Origin: Chloroflexota bacterium
GTDB lineage: Bacteria > Chloroflexota > Anaerolineae > Aggregatilineales > J027
Assembly: GCA_024434115.1 (NCBI GenBank)
Contig: QMIT01000007.1
Coordinates: 280,262-344,261, forward strand
DNA length: 64,000 nt
Reading direction: 5' to 3'
A program made the position numbers and the translations under genes. This document shows positions 26,274-35,058 of the stretch, piece after piece. Positions within the stretch are counted from its first letter, which is position 1, and each line of letters opens with the position of its first letter. The notes under the pieces were generated by a model that did not search any database, had not been told where the DNA came from, and saw nothing but the letters and a program-made list of their open reading frames with translations.

Positions 26274-27097
26274 GCTGATGCTTGGGGAAGCCGATTTTTT
26301 TCCAGCCAGCGCACCCCAAAATCCACCACCCCGCGCTGTGAAATGAGACGGGCTTCTGCTTGCCCCACTTTGCCGGGGATGTAGCCAATACTCGTTTCAT
26401 AATCCGCCCCACACTGCTCAAAATCGTCGGCGTCATAGGCCAACATGTCATAAGCTATCCATCGGCGTTCGCCATTAACCAAAATCGCGCTGCCCTGTTT
26501 TTCCGACACCTTGCCCCAATAATTGCTGCGATGTTCGGCCAGATGGAGTGAGGTGTTATTGCCATGAACCACCCCCAATAACAACACCTGCCCATCTAGG
26601 TCGTAAATCCGCGCAAGGGGAGACCGTTCGCCAAATTGGGCATCCAGTTGATGCTCGGCGGTAATCCATTCGGCACGTTGACCCCACGCCGCAAACGACC
26701 CTGTTGGATGATAGCTCCGCATGACACCGGGCCAGCGTCGAAAGGTCTCCGCAATAATCCCCATTTGGCGAGTGGGGGTGGTAGCCGGATCAAAAGCGGG
26801 CCATTCATCATAAACGATCTGCCACCAGTCCTGTGGAATGGGCGGGTTTTGCCAATGGGCTGGGTCGCTGTTATCTGAGGAGTGGCTCGGCATCACCACT
26901 GTCCCCGTCGGCGTTAGCACATCCATAATCGCCTGAATCACTGGGATAGGCCCGCCCGCCGTCCAGCCGAGTTTGCTCATGGCGGAGTGCATAATAATCA
27001 CCATCCCCGGTTGGACACCGAGTTGCTCAAAGTCGCGGCGCAGGGTGGCACGGGTATTGGGAGTGGGGGTTTGTTTTACAACAATGCCTTCATTCAT
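26270..27097 (-). CDS. AAC(3)-family aminoglycoside N-acetyltransferase-like protein
   Basis: Member of the Antibiotic_NAT family, 275 residues from ATG 27097 (GAGG seven bases upstream). The segments MHSAMSKLGWTAGGP (36-50), GTVVMPSHS (near 65) and RSYHPTGSFAAWG (127-139, with His130) match the AAC(3) active-site pattern. Many chromosomal members act on substrates other than aminoglycosides, so resistance is not implied. A longer frame from 27280 would reach across the rplI start region and is rejected. It is convergent with the cox accessory genes and divergent from rplI. Confidence 0.88.
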   Translation of the reverse strand: MNEGIVVKQTPTPNTRATLRRDFEQLGVQPGMVIIMHSAMSKLGWTAGGPIPVIQAIMDVLTPTGTVVMPSHSSDNSDPAHWQNPPIPQDWWQIVYDEWPAFDPATTPTRQMGIIAETFRRWPGVMRSYHPTGSFAAWGQRAEWITAEHQLDAQFGERSPLARIYDLDGQVLLLGVVHGNNTSLHLAEHRSNYWGKVSEKQGSAILVNGERRWIAYDMLAYDADDFEQCGADYETSIGYIPGKVGQAEARLISQRGVVDFGVRWLEKNRLPQASA

Positions 27098-27263
27098 AGA
27101 ATGCCTCATTTTTGGCGATAGATAAATTAGGTCTGTCAACCGCTGTAAGTCTAACAAAAGATGCGTGTTAGGAAACTGTGGGGTTGTGGTCTGGTATTCA
27201 CTGCGCCTTTCTGGTAAGATACGCCCACCAATTTCAGAAATGGCTTGACAAGGGCTTGTAACA

Positions 27264-27827
27264 ATGAAAGTTATTCTCACTGAATATGTCTATATGCACG
27301 GCGTCGCGGGCGACGTGGTTGAAGTAGCGGATGGTTTTGCACGCAATTTCCTCATTCCACGTGGCAAAGCCGAAAAAGCCACCCCCGCCGCGCTCAAAAA
27401 ACACCAACAATTGATGGAACTGTCGGTTCAGCGTCGCAAAGAACTGAATTCACGGCTGGTCGAAGTCGCCCAGAAAATTGATGGAGTGGAACTTGTTTTT
27501 GGTCGCAAGGCCGGACGCAATAATAAACTTTATGGTTCGGTCACGACGGTAGATATTGCCAAAGCGCTGTTGGACAAAACTGGCATTGATATTGATCGTC
27601 GCCGCATCAGTGACCGCACCCTGCGCGAAATCGGCAAGTTCGAAGTTCCGGTTCGTATGGGCAGCGATCTGGCCCCCAATGTTCACGTTGTCATTCTGCG
27701 CGAAGAAGACGTTGAAAAATATCTCGCGGGTCAACAGGTGGATGTGCCAGTCCATACAGCGGAAGAATATATCGAAGTTGAAGAGGCTGTCGAAGAAGAA
27801 GCAGTGGCTGAAGAAGCGGCTGAATAA
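27264..27827 (+). CDS. rplI: 50S ribosomal protein L9 with acidic tail
   Basis: Ribosomal protein bL9, 187 residues. The N-terminal domain MKVILTEYVYMHGVAGDVVEV and the ARNFLIPRGKA signature are clear, followed by the connecting helix and the C-terminal domain. Typical bL9 is about 150 residues; here the last 30 residues form an acidic Glu/Val/Ala tail (EEYIEVEEAVEEEAV). The gene is not with rpsF/ssb/rpsR as in many bacteria. TAAGAT at 27215-27220 is a weak -10 candidate. rodZ follows 46 bp later. Confidence 0.95.
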   Translation: MKVILTEYVYMHGVAGDVVEVADGFARNFLIPRGKAEKATPAALKKHQQLMELSVQRRKELNSRLVEVAQKIDGVELVFGRKAGRNNKLYGSVTTVDIAKALLDKTGIDIDRRRISDRTLREIGKFEVPVRMGSDLAPNVHVVILREEDVEKYLAGQQVDVPVHTAEEYIEVEEAVEEEAVAEEAAE

Positions 27828-27873
27828 TTCTGCCGCGCATCCGACCTCGGAATAAACGATAGAGAACAACTCA

Positions 27874-29238
27874 GTGAGTGATCTGGAAATTCTGGGGGCG
27901 CAATTTCGTCGGGCGCGGGAAGATCGTCGTCTGACCTTTGAGCAAATCGAGCGTCAAACACGTATCCGCGCCCATTACCTAGAAGCCATTGAACTAGGCA
28001 ATTTTGGCGTTATCCCATCGCCCGTGCAACTACGCGGCTTTATACGTAATTATGCCCGTGCAGTCGGTCTCGATCCTGATTTAATGCTGGGACAAGTTGA
28101 AGAAGCACTGGCGAATTCGGGTAGCCGCCGACAGAAAAAAACCAAAAAAGACACAATTTCTGGCAATACCCCCCCTGACGGATCGGTTGTTATTCCCGAC
28201 ACCCTTGAAACCTATCGCGCCCCGGTCATTGTACCGCGTGCCTCGCATTCCAATATTGAGGTGACAGCCGCGCCAACCTATGCCCCGCGCAACCGCAACC
28301 CGCTTCGTACCATTTTCGCGGTAATCGTGGCAACCTTGCTGACCGGGGTGATTATTGGTGGATTGTTGGTGGCTATCAATGATTTGGCGGAAAAAAGCAA
28401 TCAGCCAACCCGACCCTCACCCCTAGTGGAAATTAATAATATCAATAATCCGCCACCAATCATTGCCACCAGTACCCCAACATTCGGAGGAGTAGTTGTG
28501 CCTCCCCCTAGCACCAATCAAACCCTTGAATTTAACTCGTCCAGCAGCCTTTACATCTCTATCGCGGCTGTCCAACGGGCATGGGTGCGGGTGACTACAG
28601 ATGGGGCTATCCAATTTGAAGGGATTCTCGCCCCCGGTGATGGATTGGGCTATCCGGCTGACCAAAGCATTACCCTCAAAACCACCAACGCGGGTGGTTT
28701 ACAAGTGACCATTAATGGGCAGGAATTTCGCTTGGGGGAGCCACGCCAGTCCTTTGAGCAAACCTTTACCCTCGATGGTTTGATTACGCCGACCTTTGCG
28801 CCAACCAATACCCCAACGATTACCTATACCCCATCGGCGACCAACACACCGGGGGCATCCATCACCCCCACTTTGACGGAAACCCCAACTTTGGAAAGCA
28901 ATACCACCGGAGATAGTGCGCCAGTTTCGCCAAGCAACACCACAGCACTGTTGGCAAGTCCGGGAGTGGTCTCCCCAACGCCGCTGCCCCCCATCGGTGA
29001 AATTTCGGCATCCACTACCACTCCATCACCGACCATCCCAAATTCCGTAACAACCAACACATTGCCCCCAACGGTAGAGGTTTCTTCGCCAACGCCACTG
29101 GTGTTAAATTCGCCGACCTATACCCCCTCCCGTACTCCAACCTATACCCCACCTCCATCCGCCACGCCGAATATCACCATGACTCCCTCGCCATTTTTGC
29201 CCGCAAGAATTACTCGAACCCCCACCCTTACAAAATAG
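27874..29238 (+). CDS. rodZ: RodZ-like protein with Thr/Pro-rich tail
   Basis: Cell-shape protein that couples the MreB cytoskeleton to the wall machinery. The 454 residues have an N-terminal helix-turn-helix domain of the RodZ type (ILGAQFRRAREDRRLTFEQI, continuing to LRGFIRNYARAVGLDPDLM), a membrane helix near 148-170, and a DUF4115-type beta domain (about 215-305, ISIAAVQRAWVRVTTDG). The last 150 residues are extracellular and nearly all Thr, Pro, Ser (TNTPTITYTPSATNTPG). GTG 27874 is used. The mreB operon is not in the window. Confidence 0.87.
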   Translation: MSDLEILGAQFRRAREDRRLTFEQIERQTRIRAHYLEAIELGNFGVIPSPVQLRGFIRNYARAVGLDPDLMLGQVEEALANSGSRRQKKTKKDTISGNTPPDGSVVIPDTLETYRAPVIVPRASHSNIEVTAAPTYAPRNRNPLRTIFAVIVATLLTGVIIGGLLVAINDLAEKSNQPTRPSPLVEINNINNPPPIIATSTPTFGGVVVPPPSTNQTLEFNSSSSLYISIAAVQRAWVRVTTDGAIQFEGILAPGDGLGYPADQSITLKTTNAGGLQVTINGQEFRLGEPRQSFEQTFTLDGLITPTFAPTNTPTITYTPSATNTPGASITPTLTETPTLESNTTGDSAPVSPSNTTALLASPGVVSPTPLPPIGEISASTTTPSPTIPNSVTTNTLPPTVEVSSPTPLVLNSPTYTPSRTPTYTPPPSATPNITMTPSPFLPARITRTPTLTK

Positions 29239-29303
29239 CGTTCATTTTCGAGCCGTCGTTCATTACAATAGCCCGCATCTACTCGAACCCCACTTGGAAG
29301 GAA

Positions 29304-30086
29304 ATGGCTGGCATGACCCAGTTTTATGACACGATTGCACGCTTTTATGACGCCGAAAATCTGGATATGACCGATGATTTGGCTTTTTACAGCGAACTCG
29401 CCGCCGAATATGGCGAACCTATTTTGGATGTGGGCTGTGGGACAGGTCGGGTGATGCTACATCTGGCACAGGAAGGCTATCAATGCGTTGGGGTGGATAC
29501 TTCGCCTCAAATGCTGGCACGGGGTAAACGTAAGGTTGAGTCATTAGGGGCGGATGTTGCGGAACTGGCCCGTTTTGTCGAAGGAGATATTGCCACCTAC
29601 AGCGCTCCCAACACGTATAACATGATTTTGCTGCCCTATCATGCGTTTATGCACTTTCAAGAACAAGAACAGCAACTAGCCATTCTACAACAGCTAAAAA
29701 CAAATTTGGCCGAGGATGGGATCATCGTTTTTGATTTGCCGAATGCTGGAGAAGCCTTTAGCACACAAGACGACCACACCATTTCGCTTGAGCGCACCTT
29801 TATCGAACCCGAAACGGGCCATCTGGTGATGCAGCAGTCGGTGAGTCAATTAGACCGCGCCGAGCAATTGCTATATATCACATGGATTTATGATGAGGTT
29901 ACATCCGATGGCACGGTAAAACGCACGGTTGCCCCGCTGGTGCTGCGCTATGTATTTCTGAGCGAACTCAAGCTGTTGTTAGCCGCTAGTGAATTAGAAC
30001 TATTTGAGGTACACGGAGATTATGATGGCAGTCCCTATGCAGACGGCAGTCCACGCATGATTGTGGTGGCGGGTAAGGCCAACTAA
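29304..30086 (+). CDS. Class I SAM-dependent methyltransferase
   Basis: Cytoplasmic methyltransferase of 260 residues with motif I ILDVGCGTGRVMLHLA near residue 43, the acidic loop VGVDTSPQML, and motif IV-like YNMILLPYHAF. The substrate is unknown; the fold resembles UbiE/Methyltransf_25 proteins. ATG 29304 is kept, though ATG 29313 has a better distance from GGAAGGA. TACAAT at 29264-29269 is a candidate -10 box. The gene stop overlaps the opposing MgtC-like gene by 4 bp. Confidence 0.88.
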   Translation: MAGMTQFYDTIARFYDAENLDMTDDLAFYSELAAEYGEPILDVGCGTGRVMLHLAQEGYQCVGVDTSPQMLARGKRKVESLGADVAELARFVEGDIATYSAPNTYNMILLPYHAFMHFQEQEQQLAILQQLKTNLAEDGIIVFDLPNAGEAFSTQDDHTISLERTFIEPETGHLVMQQSVSQLDRAEQLLYITWIYDEVTSDGTVKRTVAPLVLRYVFLSELKLLLAASELELFEVHGDYDGSPYADGSPRMIVVAGKAN

Positions 30087-30574
30087 AAAAATGCTTTCGG
30101 GTCGGAAGCTTCTTCGTGGTGTTCGTGTTTGGCCGTCGCAGTGTGTTTGACCGTGTGACCATTTTTGCCTGATTCTAGGCGGGGAATGACGCTCAGAACA
30201 AAAGTAAAGAGGAAGGTCGAGCCGACTGCTAAAATGTATAACTCATAACCAACGACGATACCTACAATCGCCACCATCCAAATACTGGCAGCGGTTGTTA
30301 ATCCATGAACGCTCGTTTTGCGCTGAAGCACCACGCCTGCCCCCAAAAAACCAATCCCAGTCAGGAGATTAGCTGTCATACGGGCTTCGCTGTCCGAACC
30401 GTAAATGATGCGGGACATAATCGTCAGCAAAGCACAACTCATACACACCAACATGTGGGTACGGAGGCCTGCTGGACGCTGACGTTTTTCACGGTCAAGG
30501 CCGGGGATAATTGCCAAAACACCAGCAATGGCAACTACGACAAGTGCGTTCCACTGCTCGGAACTATATTCCAT
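30083..30574 (-). CDS. MgtC/SapB-family membrane protein with His-rich tail
   Basis: A 163-residue inner-membrane protein of the MgtC/SapB family, four membrane helices, with the family patterns GLDREKRQRPAGLRTHMLV and LLTGIGFLGAGVVLQ followed by VHGLTTAASIWMVA. The C-terminal 25 residues are His-rich (HTVKHTATAKHEHHEE), an unusual soluble tail that could bind metal. MgtC proteins affect acid/Mg stress and ATP-synthase activity in pathogens; in free-living bacteria the role is unclear. It lies 6 bp after the PAAR gene and shares its stop bases with the methyltransferase. Confidence 0.87.
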   Translation of the reverse strand: MEYSSEQWNALVVVAIAGVLAIIPGLDREKRQRPAGLRTHMLVCMSCALLTIMSRIIYGSDSEARMTANLLTGIGFLGAGVVLQRKTSVHGLTTAASIWMVAIVGIVVGYELYILAVGSTFLFTFVLSVIPRLESGKNGHTVKHTATAKHEHHEEASDPKAFF

Positions 30575-30580
30575 TTTACG

Positions 30581-30871
30581 CTAACCACCTATCAAGACCG
30601 TCGGTGCGCCTGAAATGATCGTTGTCGAAACGGGTGCGCCGGATTGGTTATTCACGCCAGAGACCATTGAAGTCGAGCGAGCCGCTGGGCGTCCCCCGAT
30701 CATCACCGTCATTGACCCCATGGTAATCGCCCCTGAAATGGCAGCCCCAGCCACCAAATCCCCAACGACAGCGGCGGGCATCCCACCAATCAACACATTG
30801 GGAACACCCGGCCCGGTAATTGCATCACCAGTGGCAGACATATCAGCTAGACGTGCGGCGGGAAATGACAT
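30581..30871 (-). CDS. Orphan PAAR-domain protein without His/Cys
   Basis: A 96-residue protein made entirely of a PAAR fold. It starts FPAARLADMSATGDAI, continues NVLIGGMPAAVVGD, and repeats IGGRPAARSTS and PTVLIGG. PAAR proteins form the sharp tip of contractile injection devices. Known PAAR tips bind zinc through three His and one Cys, but this sequence has no His and no Cys at all. No sheath, tube, VgrG or baseplate gene is in the window. It precedes the MgtC-like gene by 6 bp on the same strand. The annotation as PAAR is good; its function here is unknown. Confidence 0.85.
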   Translation of the reverse strand: MSFPAARLADMSATGDAITGPGVPNVLIGGMPAAVVGDLVAGAAISGAITMGSMTVMIGGRPAARSTSMVSGVNNQSGAPVSTTIISGAPTVLIGG

Positions 30872-30936
30872 AGGTGGTTCAATTCCTTTCCAAGTTCGTT
30901 AAATTTATTTTACCGTATATGAGACAGCAGGTCAAT

Positions 30937-32328
30937 TTAGCGGCGCTCATCGTCAGGTAGGGCAATACGCAATGCGTCATAAAGAGAGCGTACTGGAATC
31001 ACCTCGATTTTGCCAGCGGATTTCTCATCTCCCCGACGAGAACGTGGCACAATCGCCCGTCGAAAGCCTAACTTAGCCGCCTCATTTAGTCGGGTCGTTA
31101 ATTGGCTGACAGCACGCAGTTCACCACTTAAACCGATTTCACCTACAATCGCCAAATCTGCCGGAACGGGGATATTACGGGCGCTGGACGCAATCGCAAT
31201 CGCCACTGCCAAGTCTGCGGCGGGTTCATCAATCGTCAGACCCGCCACTACATTGACAAATACATCTTGTTCGTAAAGGCGGAAGCCGACCCGCTGGGTT
31301 AAGACGGCAATCAGCAGTTGCAGGCGGTTAAAATCTACCCCATTGGCCGTGCGGCGCGGATTGGGATAGGCGGTCTGACTGGTCAGGGCTTGTACCTCAA
31401 CCAATAACGGGCGTGTGCCTTCCATCGTAAGGGCAATGGCACTTCCCGGAGCGTTGACGACCCGTTCGGCCAAAAATACTTCGGACGGATTACTGACCTC
31501 AACCATACCACTGCCCTGCATTTCAAAGACACCTGTTTCGTTGGTCGCCCCAAACCGATTTTTGACACTTCGCAGCAGCCGATAAACCTGAAATGTATCC
31601 CCTTCAAGATACAACACCACGTCTACGATATGTTCCAAAACACGCGGGCCAGCAATCGTACCCTCTTTGGTGACGTGCCCGACCAAAATAATCGCAATCC
31701 CGCTGGATTTTGCCAACATTTGTAGACGAGCCGCACATTCACGTACTTGACTGACGCTGCCTGCTGAATAGGCTTTATCTTCGGTATAGGTGGTCTGGAT
31801 AGAATCTACAATCACCATCAGAGGTTGAACTTCTTGGATATGCTCCACAATCGTTTCAAGCGAGGTCTCGGTAACAAGAAATAAATCTTGGGCTTGAATG
31901 CCGAGGCGTTCCCCACGCATCTTGATTTGTTGTTCGCTTTCTTCACCAGAGACATACAGCACTCGCCCTAGATCATGCGCCAATTCCGCCGCGATTTGCA
32001 GCAGGAGGGTGCTTTTGCCAATGCCGGGGTCACCCCCGACCAAAACGAGACTCCCCGGCACTAAGCCGCCGCCCAAGACTCGCGAAAATTCTTGATTGCG
32101 AACAGGCCAGCGTTTGGTACTGGCTTGCTCAACTTCGTGAAAGCGTTTAGCTTTGGAACGGGTCGCCGCACCTAACGATTGACGGGCGGAGGGGGCGGGT
32201 TCGGGTTCCTCAACCACTTCCACCATCGTGTTGAACTTGCCACACTGGGTACATTTCCCCATATAACGCAGCGAACGCCAACCGCATTCGGAGCATTCGT
32301 AATAGGTTTGGGCTTTTTTCTTCGCCAT
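30937..32328 (-). CDS. radA: DNA repair protein RadA/Sms
   Basis: RecA-like ATPase that promotes branch migration in recombination repair. The 463 residues have the N-terminal C4 zinc finger (Cys12, Cys15, Cys26, Cys29), Walker A GDPGIGKST near 95, the RadA-specific KNRFG motif (SVKNRFGATNE), and a C-terminal Lon-protease-like domain (VNVVAGLTIDEPAADLAVA to IVGEIGLSGELR). Length is normal. It is divergent from pncB. Confidence 0.96.
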   Translation of the reverse strand: MAKKKAQTYYECSECGWRSLRYMGKCTQCGKFNTMVEVVEEPEPAPSARQSLGAATRSKAKRFHEVEQASTKRWPVRNQEFSRVLGGGLVPGSLVLVGGDPGIGKSTLLLQIAAELAHDLGRVLYVSGEESEQQIKMRGERLGIQAQDLFLVTETSLETIVEHIQEVQPLMVIVDSIQTTYTEDKAYSAGSVSQVRECAARLQMLAKSSGIAIILVGHVTKEGTIAGPRVLEHIVDVVLYLEGDTFQVYRLLRSVKNRFGATNETGVFEMQGSGMVEVSNPSEVFLAERVVNAPGSAIALTMEGTRPLLVEVQALTSQTAYPNPRRTANGVDFNRLQLLIAVLTQRVGFRLYEQDVFVNVVAGLTIDEPAADLAVAIAIASSARNIPVPADLAIVGEIGLSGELRAVSQLTTRLNEAAKLGFRRAIVPRSRRGDEKSAGKIEVIPVRSLYDALRIALPDDERR

Positions 32329-32407
32329 GCATCCTCAACTCTTGTATGTTTGTGGTAGAAGGGCGATTATAATCCGAACACGGGTTCTACACAATCGGAA
32401 GCGGTTT

Positions 32408-32437
32408 TTGATACAAATCGAAAAGCAGGGATATAAT
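32408..32437 (+). promoter_or_regulatory. Promoter of pncB
   Basis: TTGATA (32408-32413) and TATAAT (32432-32437) are spaced by 18 bp, 37 bp before the pncB start at 32475, in the divergent radA/pncB gap. Confidence 0.65.
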
Positions 32438-32474
32438 TTGACCGCAATTATCCATCCAACAACAGTGGGAATCC

Positions 32475-33848
32475 ATGAGCATCTTCAATAACCGACGCCT
32501 CACCAATCAAACATTTAAATTGGACATCGAACGAATGCAGCGCGGTTGGTATTCCGACAAATACTTCGAGAATATCAGCATTATGCTCAATACCCTGCAT
32601 GAACAAGGATACACCTTCCAAGCCGAGAGTCCGCGCTTCACTGCCGAGCAAAATCAGCACTATCGAGGTTTCCCGATGGGTGATATTGAAGTCGAGATGC
32701 AGTGGTTCAATCGGCGTAAACCTGCCACCTTGATTGGCGGAGTGGATAAAGCCCTAGCCATGCTCTATCACTGCGCGGGGTATCCCAACGAGGATGGTAC
32801 ATTCACCCGCACATGGCAGGAATTGGAAGTTGAAGCGATACAGGACGGCGTATTTACGCATTACAACGGTGACTCGACCAATGTAGAACCCGTGCTAAAA
32901 GTGCGTGGGCCATATCGCTATTTTGCAATGCTCGAAACCCCAACACTCGGTATTTTGTCGCGGGTCAGCCGTATCGCTACCAATGTGTACAACACACTCG
33001 TCGCGGCACGGGGTAAACAGGTCTTATTTTTTCCGGCCCGGTTCGATGTCCACGAGGTTCAGGCGGCTGATGGCTATGCCTATGATTTGGCAGTGCAGCG
33101 GTATAACATGGACTATGGCGCAAAAGTACGCAGCCTAGTCAGCACCGACGCGCAGGGCGATTGGTGGGGCGGTGATGGTGGTGGAACAGTACCTCATGCC
33201 GTCATTGCTTGTTTTTTGGGCAATACCACCGAAGCGATGCTGCAATTTGCGGCTACACAACCACCCCATGTTCCCCGTATTGCGCTGGTGGATTTTAATA
33301 ACGACTCAGTTGGCACATCTCTAGCCGTCGCCCAAGCCATGTTTGAGCGCTATCAGGTTCTAAAAGCTGCTGGTAATGACCACGAAGCCGATAAATTCCG
33401 ATTATTTGGCGTGCGGCTGGATACCAGTGGTAACATGCGCGATATTGCCCTTGACCCCATCGGTGATCCCAAACTAGATTTTGGGGTCAATCCACGTCTC
33501 GTGGTGATGGTACGCAAAGCATTAAACAGCGCATGGGAACAATGGGGGGTGTCCCGTGAATGGGAGGTCGAAGCGCAACACTACTGTCAGAATATTAAAC
33601 TTGTGGTGGGGGGTGGCTTTACACCAGAAAAAATTGGCAGTTTTGAGGCCCTCGGTGTCCCCTCCGATATTTATGGTGTGGGGTCAAGCCTTATGCTCAA
33701 TGAAAGCAGCACCAATACGGACTTTACCGCCGATGTGGTACGGGTCAAAATTCACGACGAGTGGATTGATATGGCAAAAATAGGCCGCCGCGCCTGCGAT
33801 AACCCTGACCTCGAAGCTATACGGTTTGATTACATGGACGCTGTATGA
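32475..33848 (+). CDS. pncB: Nicotinate phosphoribosyltransferase (PncB)
   Basis: NAD-salvage enzyme that makes nicotinate mononucleotide from nicotinate and PRPP. The 457 residues include the family motifs VRGPYRYFAMLETPTLGILSR (here noted only as YFAMLETPTLG), DFNNDSVGTSLAVA, FGVRLDTSGNM near 310 and VVGGGFTPEKIGSFEALGVP near 370. The N-terminal FNNRRLTNQTFKLDI and large size fit the bacterial long type. ATG 32475 follows GGGAAT. A small hairpin with TTTT at 33909-33933 lies after its stop. A nicotinamidase-like gene is 1.2 kb away, so a salvage unit is likely. Confidence 0.9.
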   Translation: MSIFNNRRLTNQTFKLDIERMQRGWYSDKYFENISIMLNTLHEQGYTFQAESPRFTAEQNQHYRGFPMGDIEVEMQWFNRRKPATLIGGVDKALAMLYHCAGYPNEDGTFTRTWQELEVEAIQDGVFTHYNGDSTNVEPVLKVRGPYRYFAMLETPTLGILSRVSRIATNVYNTLVAARGKQVLFFPARFDVHEVQAADGYAYDLAVQRYNMDYGAKVRSLVSTDAQGDWWGGDGGGTVPHAVIACFLGNTTEAMLQFAATQPPHVPRIALVDFNNDSVGTSLAVAQAMFERYQVLKAAGNDHEADKFRLFGVRLDTSGNMRDIALDPIGDPKLDFGVNPRLVVMVRKALNSAWEQWGVSREWEVEAQHYCQNIKLVVGGGFTPEKIGSFEALGVPSDIYGVGSSLMLNESSTNTDFTADVVRVKIHDEWIDMAKIGRRACDNPDLEAIRFDYMDAV

Positions 33849-33908
33849 TCCTGCCCCAATCTTTGGGAGTGTCCAAGATGCGAATTTTGGGATATTAAAA
33901 TTAATGCC

Positions 33909-33933
33909 TTGGCGTATTGAAGTCGCCAATTTT
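33909..33933 (+). terminator. Small possible terminator after pncB
   Basis: TTGGCG (33909-33914) pairs with CGCCAA (33924-33929), then TTTT. The stem is only six bp, so termination may be partial. The rest of the 129-bp gap to the DUF4236 gene holds nothing else recognisable. Confidence 0.4.
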
Positions 33934-33977
33934 CCAGTGAACCGACAGATCTGGCACGGAACAAAGGAGTAAACTGC

Positions 33978-35018
33978 GTGAGTGTTCGATTTCGCAAAAG
34001 CGTCAAAATTCTGCCCGGAGTACGGGTGAATCTCAGTAAATCGGGGCCATCGCTGAGTATTGGCGGCGGCGGCCTAACCCTAAATTATAGTAAACTAGGG
34101 GTACGCACAACGGCGGATCTTCCCGGCGGCTTGTATTACACCAAATTGCACGGGGACGCCGATGAAAAAACCACCAAATCCAAAACTGAAGAAACCCTGA
34201 CCGCCGAAGCCGATTCCAAGAAACTGGATACCGATTTTTTTGACCGTATCCGAATGTCAGAGGACGAAGAGCAGTTTGTCAAAGGACTCAAGGAGTTTGC
34301 GGCAGGCAACGCAGAAACGGCACTAACCCATCTAAGCCAAGCCACCGACATTCCTGATGGGGCGTTTTTGGCCGGGGCAGTCGCTTTGAGCCTTGAAAAA
34401 TACACCGAGAGTTTACAATATCTGGAAAAAGCCGCCGCACAAAAGGACAAATTGGGTGAGCGTTTTAAGAAATATGGCGTCTCATCGGAGGTCGAAGTCC
34501 CAATTACCGAAGAAATCTCGGTGCTACAAGAAGCTGACGAGCGCGGCTTGATTCTGCTGCTTGCCGAAGCCTATCAGCACACAGGCAACATGGAACGGGC
34601 CACTGATGCCATGCGTGAATTGCTCAAACTCATTCCCCCGGAAGACATTGTGGCGCGATTGTCGTTGGTCGAAATGCTCTCCGACAGTAAGGGCGACAAC
34701 GTTGAAACCTGCAAGGAGATTATCGCGCTGGTTGGGGATATTCCTAACGAGACACCTTTCCACACCATGCTGCTGCTCTACAAAGCTCGTGCGCTGCGAA
34801 AAGTAGGATTAAATGACATCGCCAAGAAAACCCTAAGTGATGCCCTGCGGCGCACCAAAGATCGTTCGACAGAAGTGTTGAATACCCTGCGTTATGAACG
34901 TGCCATTTTGTTGGATGCAATGGGCCAAAAAGCCGCCGCCCGCAAGGATTTGGAAACGATCTTCGCCTCCGACCCCCATTTTGAAGATGTAGCCGAACGG
35001 CTGAATATCAGCGCATAA
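33978..35018 (+). CDS. DUF4236 domain protein with TPR repeats
   Basis: A 346-residue protein. Residues 1-57 are a DUF4236 domain (SVRFRKSVKILPGVRVNLSK, then GPSLSIGGGGLTLNY), a small module of unknown function. The rest is alpha-helical with tetratricopeptide-like pairs, for example TALTHLSQATDIPDGAFLAGAVA and the C-terminal RKDLETIFASDPHFEDVAERL. Such proteins usually mediate protein-protein contacts. GTG 33978 follows AAAGGAG. It lies between pncB and a convergent nicotinamidase-like gene, so a link to NAD salvage is possible but only by position. Confidence 0.8.
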   Translation: MSVRFRKSVKILPGVRVNLSKSGPSLSIGGGGLTLNYSKLGVRTTADLPGGLYYTKLHGDADEKTTKSKTEETLTAEADSKKLDTDFFDRIRMSEDEEQFVKGLKEFAAGNAETALTHLSQATDIPDGAFLAGAVALSLEKYTESLQYLEKAAAQKDKLGERFKKYGVSSEVEVPITEEISVLQEADERGLILLLAEAYQHTGNMERATDAMRELLKLIPPEDIVARLSLVEMLSDSKGDNVETCKEIIALVGDIPNETPFHTMLLLYKARALRKVGLNDIAKKTLSDALRRTKDRSTEVLNTLRYERAILLDAMGQKAAARKDLETIFASDPHFEDVAERLNISA

Positions 35019-35025
35019 AGGAAAT

Positions 35026-35049
35026 TGGGCAGGCATGATAACCTGCCCA
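35026..35049. terminator. Bidirectional terminator (TGGGCAGG stem)
   Basis: TGGGCAGG (35026-35033) pairs perfectly with CCTGCCCA (35042-35049), followed by TTTGCTTTCTT. It lies between the convergent DUF4236 and nicotinamidase-like genes. The same GGGCAGG core recurs at 36674 and 51871. Confidence 0.75.
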
Positions 35050-35058
35050 TTTGCTTTC

